DNA of 64,000 bases from Zanthoxylum bungeanum (Eukaryota > Streptophyta > Magnoliopsida > Sapindales > Rutaceae), in contig SKCR01033665.1 of NCBI GenBank assembly GCA_019454045.1, positions 186,001 through 250,000 on the forward strand, given 5' to 3'. This document shows, one piece after another, positions 58,348 to 64,000 of this stretch; the first letter of the stretch is position 1; each line of letters starts with the position of its first letter. Under the pieces are notes generated by a model, which was given only the letters and a program-made list of their open reading frames with translations, was not told where the DNA came from and made no database searches. Both the position numbers and the translations under genes were made by a program.

Positions 58348-59243
58348 TTAAATATTTCATAAGTTTATATATTATTTTATGGGAGATATCTAAATTAGTA
58401 GTAGTAAAAGTAATTCCTTTTACCTTAGCATTTTATTTTATTGTAATTTACTTTTTAGCATTTTATTTTATGTCTTTTAATTTTATGTTTTTACTAGTTA
58501 TAATTATGTGTTAGTTTTTCTAAGGTTGTGATGAATTTCAATATCACCGGTTTATAAGGGTTAGATTATAGTTTGGGTAATATAATGATTTTTTATTGAG
58601 TCTTAATCTTAATGCTTTTTATTAACCGATCACTATAAAATTGATTAGGTAAACTTAAAATGAACTAGACATAGAGATTTTAAGTTTAAAACCTTAGACT
58701 CAATAGCCAACGATCTTCCTTGAGGATAGATAACCCTTTAATAGATTTCCTTACAGGATAGGAATATACCTGTCGGGCGAGGGTAGCCATAAATTGGAAC
58801 TTAATCTTAATGAATCCAGATAATGTGGTTGACATAGGAATATGGTTCAATTGGTTATATACTGGGTATTTGTGTCTGACCATCGACAGATGCTTTCGCA
58901 TAATTTCGTGTCCAGGTTAATAAATCATTGTATTTCCTAACTATAAAATAATCACTTCATCTTTTATGATATTGGAATAAATCACAACCCTAGATCTTTG
59001 TGTCTTTTGTTATTTTCCTTAGTATTTTCTTTTGTCCTTTTATTTATTTATTTTGCAAAGCCACACTCAACCAAACAAACAAACAATCTCTCTCTTATCC
59101 ATTTAATTAGATATTTGTATTAAATAGATTCAACAATTAATAACAACAGTAGGAAATAAGTCCTCGTGGGATCGATTTTTTATACTACTTGAACGATACG
59201 TGCGCTTGCGTTATACGTGTGTGTTTACGCCGGTCAAGTTTTT

Positions 59244-59261
59244 TGGCGCCGTTGCCGGGGA
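59244..59261 (+). other. Primer binding site of F2
   Basis: TGGCGCCGTTGCCGGGGA, identical to that of F1 and complementary to the 3' end of plant aspartate tRNA. Confidence 0.88.
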
Positions 59262-59376
59262 CTTAAATTTCTTGAGTTGTTAATTTTGAAACTATCCAAT
59301 TTACTTATATCTAATTTTCTTTCTTTTATTTTGTAATTTTTATTTCTTTTGTTTTCAGGTGAAAAAAAAAAAAAAA

Positions 59377-60176
59377 ATGGAACACTACTGGGAGATTGAG
59401 AAATCACGAGCGTTACAAGAAGATACACCCCAAATCTGGGAGCAACAGTCCGGTTTTCTGTGGCCTGTTGTCGAGCCCAATGATTATCACTGGATAACAG
59501 AACCAAGTAATACTACTTTTGCTCAACAAACTCAATGTGGGGAGATGTGGTAACATATGTAATGGTACCCACCCGCGATTTGACAACTACAATTCAGGGT
59601 GGCAGGAACTATCAGAATCCTTCATGGTATGATGAGCCATCACATTTCACAGAACCATCACATTTTCCATCTTATCCACCATCTTCCCTCGATCCTTATC
59701 AAGAACCAGAACCATCCGAGGAAGATCAATTAATTCACATGTTCAAAGAACAAGAAGCTCGATTTGATGCACAAATTCATAGTAACGCAGAATCCATACA
59801 GAGAATGACAGATCAAATCAGACAATTAATAGAAAACCAGAACAAAATACCTCAAGAACCAGTTTCTGATGGCACTGATGAAGCCTTCGAGTACCAGAAA
59901 TCCACAATGACACCTTAACAGAGGAGGAGGTTGAGCAGTATCAACAACCAGAGGTATCAGTTCAGGAACCCGAACCGGCAAAGTCTCGATTTGATTTCTA
60001 TTATTTAGATTCTGACGAGGATGATGAAACTGAGCTGTTTGTGCCAAATACATCAAAAATTGAGGATGGAATTCTGTATCCTCAAAGTGAAGATCTTGGA
60101 GATTCCATTGCACAAATGTTTGATGAAGAAATACCTGAGCAATCATTTCAACCAGATCAGAGGATGAAGACCTAAA
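59377..60176 (+). pseudogene. F2 ORF1, Gag-like acidic protein, frameshifted
   Basis: ATG at 59377 lies after a run of 15 A. It is homologous to F1 ORF1: QEDTPQIWEQQSGFL, then a break near 59545, NYQNPSWYDEPSHFTEP in a second frame, QRMTDQIRQLIENQ, a second break near 59895, and DFYYLDSDEDDETELFVP in a third frame, ending near 60176. The zinc-knuckle-like region seen in F1 is destroyed by the first frameshift. The two copies together suggest an ancestral protein of roughly 270-300 residues. Confidence 0.55.
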
Positions 60177-60212
60177 ATCTAACATTTCTTTTCAGGTTGA
60201 AAATTTTGAAAC

Positions 60213-60623
60213 ATGTATTCACAGATGACAGATGAAGAGCTGAATGCAGAAATTTTCAAATACATCTGTGAAGAAAAGGTGGAGCAAGAAGCAGAGCAAA
60301 TAGAAGAGCAAATATCTGACCTTATTAAAGACCCAGAGCATTCAGGAGAAACATCGCTGTTTTGGGGAGTACAAATCAAAGAAACCACTCAGAAGCTTGA
60401 CAAAATGGAATTTCCATTTCAAGTCAAGCACCATACGAGACCTCCTAATTTTATTACTTTCTTTTCAGGAACCAATGGAGCAACAAGGATCAAAAAGGTG
60501 ACACGAGCATTGAATAAGACAAAATTCTTTTTAACACTTTACCGTTGGAAGAGACCCTTCAAAAGCAACGCTCACGGGATTGTCTTTAATCGGACATCCA
60601 AAACGACATTGAAACCTCCTTGA
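60213..60623 (+). CDS. F2 ORF2, unknown 136-residue protein
   Basis: Open from ATG 60213; a second ATG at 60225 (MTDEELNAEIF) is the one shared with F1. The N-terminal half is acidic and helical (EEKVEQEAEQIEEQ). The C-terminal half is basic, with FQVKHHTRPPNF, FFSGTNGATRIKKV and LYRWKRPFKSNAHG. I know no family with these motifs. The frame is intact here and broken in F1. The downstream GCAGGGAGGCAACCCATG (about 60674-60691) resembles the sequence after Pol in Athila-like elements. The second half may therefore derive from Pol, but a new fusion protein is possible. Confidence 0.5.
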   Translation: MYSQMTDEELNAEIFKYICEEKVEQEAEQIEEQISDLIKDPEHSGETSLFWGVQIKETTQKLDKMEFPFQVKHHTRPPNFITFFSGTNGATRIKKVTRALNKTKFFLTLYRWKRPFKSNAHGIVFNRTSKTTLKPP

Positions 60624-60744
60624 TAAATAAATTTCAGTCACGTCTGGCTGAAGACGAAAAATTTAGCGCTAGCAGGGAGGCAACCCATGCAATTTGTTGT
60701 AATTTATTTAATTATTTATTTTTGTGTGTGAACTTTTTAATTGT

Positions 60745-60924
60745 GTGTAGTTTTGCAGGAAAAATTAAAATGGAATTTATCAGGACAAAGCAAGCCAGTA
60801 CAAGCGGGATTTTCACAAAATAAAAATTTGACAAAATCACGAAGATACAAAGTTGATCCAGAAAAGACGGCCGAGTAAGAGTAAGAAGTCTTATGGATTT
60901 ATCTGTCGCAAGACATGGTTTTGC

Positions 60925-60968
<44 letters not shown>

Positions 60969-62095
60969 GAGTCAAAACCCTAACCCTAAAGAACCGAGTG
61001 TCGCGACGCTAGGCAATTTTTGGCGTCGCGACGCTGACTCGAAATCAGAGACATAAGCAGAGTGCTGGCAGCATCTCCTTTCACTCTTCATCTTCTTCAT
61101 CCTCAACCAATCACCTACCAAAAACCAGAAACCCATCTTCACCACCAGCCGCACCTACAACCGAACCACCATCAAACCAAGATCCACCCCTTGTCGTGAC
61201 CGAAACCCACCAGCCACCGAACCGAAATCGAGTCCCATCGTGACCGAGTCTTCGCCAGCCGAGATCCACACCGTGAGCAGCCACCAAGAACCAAGCTTCG
61301 CCGAATCCACCGAAACTCAGCAGCTACCGACGCCGTGACCGAGCCCTTTCCTCGCCGAGTCAAAACCGATCTTCATCAACCACTCACGACCGAACAAAAC
61401 CGAAACAGAGCCATGTCCAGCCACCATCACCGAGAGATCCACCAGCTGAGACACCAAAGCCGCGAAACCACCACTGCCAAGTCCACCACCGAGAGTCACC
61501 AGAAGCCAACCCACTGCCGATACACCTACCTTTACCGAAACCTTACTAAAACCGAGCCTCACCGGAGCTACCACTGCCAACCACAGCAACCGAAACCGAG
61601 CCTCAACAAATCAAACCCAAGTTCAAATCGATCCGATCCTTCACTGCCAAAATCAAAATTAAGGTAATGATTTGATAAAAAAATGATTTGGTAATTGGGT
61701 AATTGAAAAATTGAATTGTGAATTGGTTGAGTGTGGATTGGATTACGAAAGTGTTGGATGGTTGAATTTGATCGTCGTAGTATTGGGGGCGAAGAAATTG
61801 AGTTTGATATTGGAGTGTTTGTGGCATTTGATAGATTTAGGTTGTGTTGGATAATCAAAAATTCAGGGGAGACTCTGTCGGATTTTTCTAAAAAATGCCA
61901 AAGTTGGGATTTGATGGTGATAATTTTTTAGAATGAATTTGGGGAGATTTTAAATTTTTAAGGAGACTCTGTCGAAATTTTCACTAAAAAAATCGTCAAG
62001 TATCAATTGGACATAAATTTTCCTATCGGTAATTTTTCCTGTAAAATTTCAGCTGACTAGGTAATATCTTCTAATCTCTTTTGTGTATACATAGT
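60745..62095 (+). other. Extra block in F2 absent from F1
   Basis: Flanked by related copies of ACTTTTTAATT...GCAGG (about 60730-60765) and ACTTTTTAATT...GTAGGG (about 62099-62132). It contains 39 consecutive A (60926-60964), CCCTAACCCTAAA, two GTCGCGAC palindromes (about 61001 and 61027), a CCACC/CCGAA-rich stretch (61060-61660) and an AT-rich segment that follows AAG|GTAATG at about 61664. This looks like the R/U5 or first exon-intron of another element or gene. The open frames inside are low-complexity, and I call no gene. Confidence 0.5.
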
Positions 62096-62527
62096 GTGAA
62101 CTTTTTAATTTTGTATGTTATTTTTGTAGGGAAAAGCACAAGCAAAGCATTTTAAGACAGAAAGAATTATGTTTGGCAATCAAAGATGAGAAACAATTCA
62201 TTAGCGATGGCTGAATAAGGAATGAAATCTTAAGACAAATCCTAATGAATTTATACTACGCGAGTGGCGTATTGCATACACAATTCCGTTGCCTTAATTA
62301 TTGCTTTGATTCGCTTTTCTTTTGGAATTATCTTTATTTTCGTAGACAGGATCCAGACTTTTTGACCTTTCACGATTCATTTTGTTATTTAGCTAACAAG
62401 CTTCCTCTGGAAGATACTTGTGCTATTATTTTATTCACCCTTTTCAGGTACTATAAATTCAGCCCGTCATTGCACTTTTGAAGGCATCCTGATTTGAAAA
62501 AAAAAAAAAAAAAGAAATACATAAAAA

Positions 62528-63184
62528 ATGGAAGCCACTTCAAGAAGACGAGTTGAAAACATCTGTGTGTTTTGCGGTAGTAGTAGTATGTTGGTACTAA
62601 ACCACAATACATAGAAGCAGCACAGGAATTGGGTCGAGTCTTAGCCGCAAGGAATATACACTTAATATATGGCGGAGGCAATCTTGGACTTATGGGGATT
62701 GTATCAAAGGCGTACAGGAAGGAGGCAGTCATGTTTTGGGAATCGTACCAAAACCCTTGGCAGAGGCTAACCTTATTGGATCATCAAACGGAGAGGAACT
62801 GATCGTAAGGTATGTCTGAACGACTGGTAGAAATGATTAACCGTTCTGATGCTTTTATTGCTTTGCCAGGTGGCTTGGGCACATTGGAGGAAATTTTTAT
62901 TGTACTATCTTGGGCGAACCTAAACATACACCAGAAACCAATTGGGCTGTACAACGTTGATGGGTTTTATGATTTTCTTTGTGTGTTTCTTGATGATGCT
63001 CGGAGAGAAATGGGTTCGTGTCGAAACCTATGAAAGAACTCTCTTCACTGCCAGAACTGCTCCGGATCTAATTGACCAACTCGTAGCTTATGAACCACAA
63101 GTTGACCCTCTCCTTTCCAAGATAAAATGGTCCGAGGACGATCGTGGGTAGAGACGTCGAATTAATCTGGATCTTAACCTGTAA
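62528..63184 (+). pseudogene. LOG cytokinin phosphoribohydrolase captured in F2, frameshifted
   Basis: It retains the start ATG (62528) and NICVFCGSS, lost or altered in F1. After that come an insertion of 5 bases near 62582 and small deletions or insertions near 62710, 62808, 63005 and 63035. Family motifs remain readable across frames: [44 protein letters not shown] (about 62865-62895, the PGGxGTxxE signature) and [11 protein letters not shown]. The end INLDLNL stops at 63182-63184. No introns. F1 and F2 have different lesions, so the ancestral copy was probably intact when these elements moved. Confidence 0.85.
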
Positions 63185-63703
63185 TTTCCTGTAGAATTTC
63201 AACTAACCAGGTATTATTTTCTAAACTCTTCTTCTACTGTTTAAGACATTGGGGACAATGTCTCATTTAGGTTTGGGGGTGAGGTATAGTTAATAGTACT
63301 TGTTTGTATTGTGTTTTTATTTTTAGTCCAAAATTTTTCGAAAAATACAAAAAAAAAAATTGAAAAATTTTCAAAAATTACAAAAATATTTTGCTTTTTT
63401 TTTGTGTTTTTATTTTAACTAAAAAGGTGAATTGGTAAGAAATAGCCGAGTAAGGAGTTTCCACTCTTGAGACGTATTTCAAACCATTTATTTCGAAATA
63501 AGTTAATTTTTGTTTATTTCCTTTTGAATTATTTAATTTGTGAATTCTCCATAATACTGACTAAAATGAATCTTCATATGCTCATTTGACAGGTATTATC
63601 AACATACATAGTAACATACAGACATGAGCTGTAATGTAATTGAAAAATTGTAATATTCCGTGCTATCTAGTTAATTGGAGGAAGCATCTCTAAATAGTGA
63701 TGG

Positions 63704-63736
<33 letters not shown>

Positions 63737-64000
63737 ATGATATATAAAAAAATAAAGTATCTAAGATCCGGGTTATTAAGTCTGTAAGGGTGTTTTAACA
63801 CCAGTGCCCTAAAACCAACTGGTTTGGGAGTCATTGGCCCAAAGCTCGTTACATGGATCGAAGATACTGCAAAAAAATATATTCATATCTGAAGTCTGAG
63901 TAATTAAGTTCGTAGGGGTGTCTTAACACCTGGTGCCTAAAGCCAACTGGTTTGGGAGTCACCAACCCAAAGCTCGCTACATAGATGGAAGATATTGTAT
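63185..64000 (+). other. F2 3' UTR with 128-bp tandem repeat
   Basis: ACATTGGGGACAATGT at about 63246 is followed by GGTTTGGGGGTGAGG. Further on there is a run of 26 A near 63709-63734. From about 63760 two units of 128 bases follow (GGTTTGGGAGTCA at 63821 and 63949). Such AACTGGTTTGGGAGT repeats are of a type seen in Athila-like 3' regions. No gene seen. Confidence 0.6.

Larger units (their letters stand above)
57007..59236 (+). repeat. 5' LTR of F2
   Basis: 2230 bp, TGATGAGTGG to GGTCA, followed eight bases later by the primer binding site. A TATA box TATAAATA is at 57831-57838. The U3 is GC-rich with many ACGT-core motifs. R/U5 carries CT-repeats after the TATA box and five ACCGCC...CGGT units (58148-58347). 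Confidence 0.85.
57007..64000 (+). mobile_element. LOG-carrying non-autonomous Athila-like element F2, 3' end outside window
   Basis: LTR (57007-59236), tRNA-Asp primer site, ORF1, ORF2, an extra block of about 1.35 kb absent from F1, a LOG gene and a 3' UTR with tandem repeats. No 3' LTR is reached by 64000. It has the same architecture as F1, with different U3 and different mutations. It is either nested in the F1 3' UTR or joined to it by recombination. Confidence 0.8.

Noticed and set aside
60978..60990. Telomere-like CCCTAACCCTAAA
   Set aside because: Only two units. The same phrase is common in plant exons and 5' leaders, so there is no evidence of an interstitial telomere.
61172..61667. 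Plus- and minus-strand frames of 60-110 codons
   Set aside because: Low-complexity CCACC/ACCGAA sequence leaves both strands open. No start context or domain supports a gene.

Overview
This window reads as plant nuclear DNA from a repeat-rich, probably pericentromeric or other heterochromatic region. The evidence is dense Ty1/Copia and Ty3/Gypsy LTR retrotransposons with plant-type primer binding sites, a plant mobile domain antisense gene in a Tat-like Gypsy element, a plant-type L1 LINE fragment, and LOG-type cytokinin enzyme genes. A eudicot is my guess; the sequence does not settle it. I found no intact host gene, no rRNA or tRNA gene and no CRISPR array. Nearly every long reading frame is a broken retroelement frame or a shadow of repeats.

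Layout from left to right. 1-7234 is Copia element A (5' end outside the window), inserted in the RNase H region of Copia element C (7235-9549). C in turn sits inside the integrase of a Tat-like Gypsy element I (9551-14876). Gypsy I carries a degenerate, intron-containing gene on the opposite strand. 15367-25399 is a complete Copia element B with two LTRs and a 5-bp target duplication AAAAT. 25553-27212 is a 3' fragment of a Tnt1/Tork-like Copia (D). 28215-31291 is a short non-autonomous LTR element E with duplication ATATC, filled by 44-bp and 83-bp tandem arrays. 31688-32955 is a 5'-truncated LINE on the minus strand. 32976-34620 is a minus-strand Athila-like LTR and 3' UTR (J). 35642-40561 is the 3' part of Copia G on the minus strand.

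From 40562 to the end lies the most interesting unit: two sibling non-autonomous Athila-like elements, F1 and F2. Each has an LTR starting TGATGAGTGG, a tRNA-Asp-type primer binding site, a Gag-like acidic ORF, a second unknown ORF, and an intronless LONELY GUY (LOG) cytokinin-activating enzyme gene in sense orientation. The LTR of F1 is split by a solo LTR (duplication CAAAT) and by a whole Copia element H (43320-53236, duplication GGGTG). F2 begins directly in the 3' UTR of F1.

A, G, H and the solo LTR belong to one Copia family (LTR about 2 kb, starting TGTTGGACAATT). Their coding regions are badly decayed, although the two LTRs of H still look alike. This suggests that dead copies were mobilised in trans or homogenised. 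The nesting gives an order of events: G is older than F1, and F1 is older than H, the solo LTR and probably F2.
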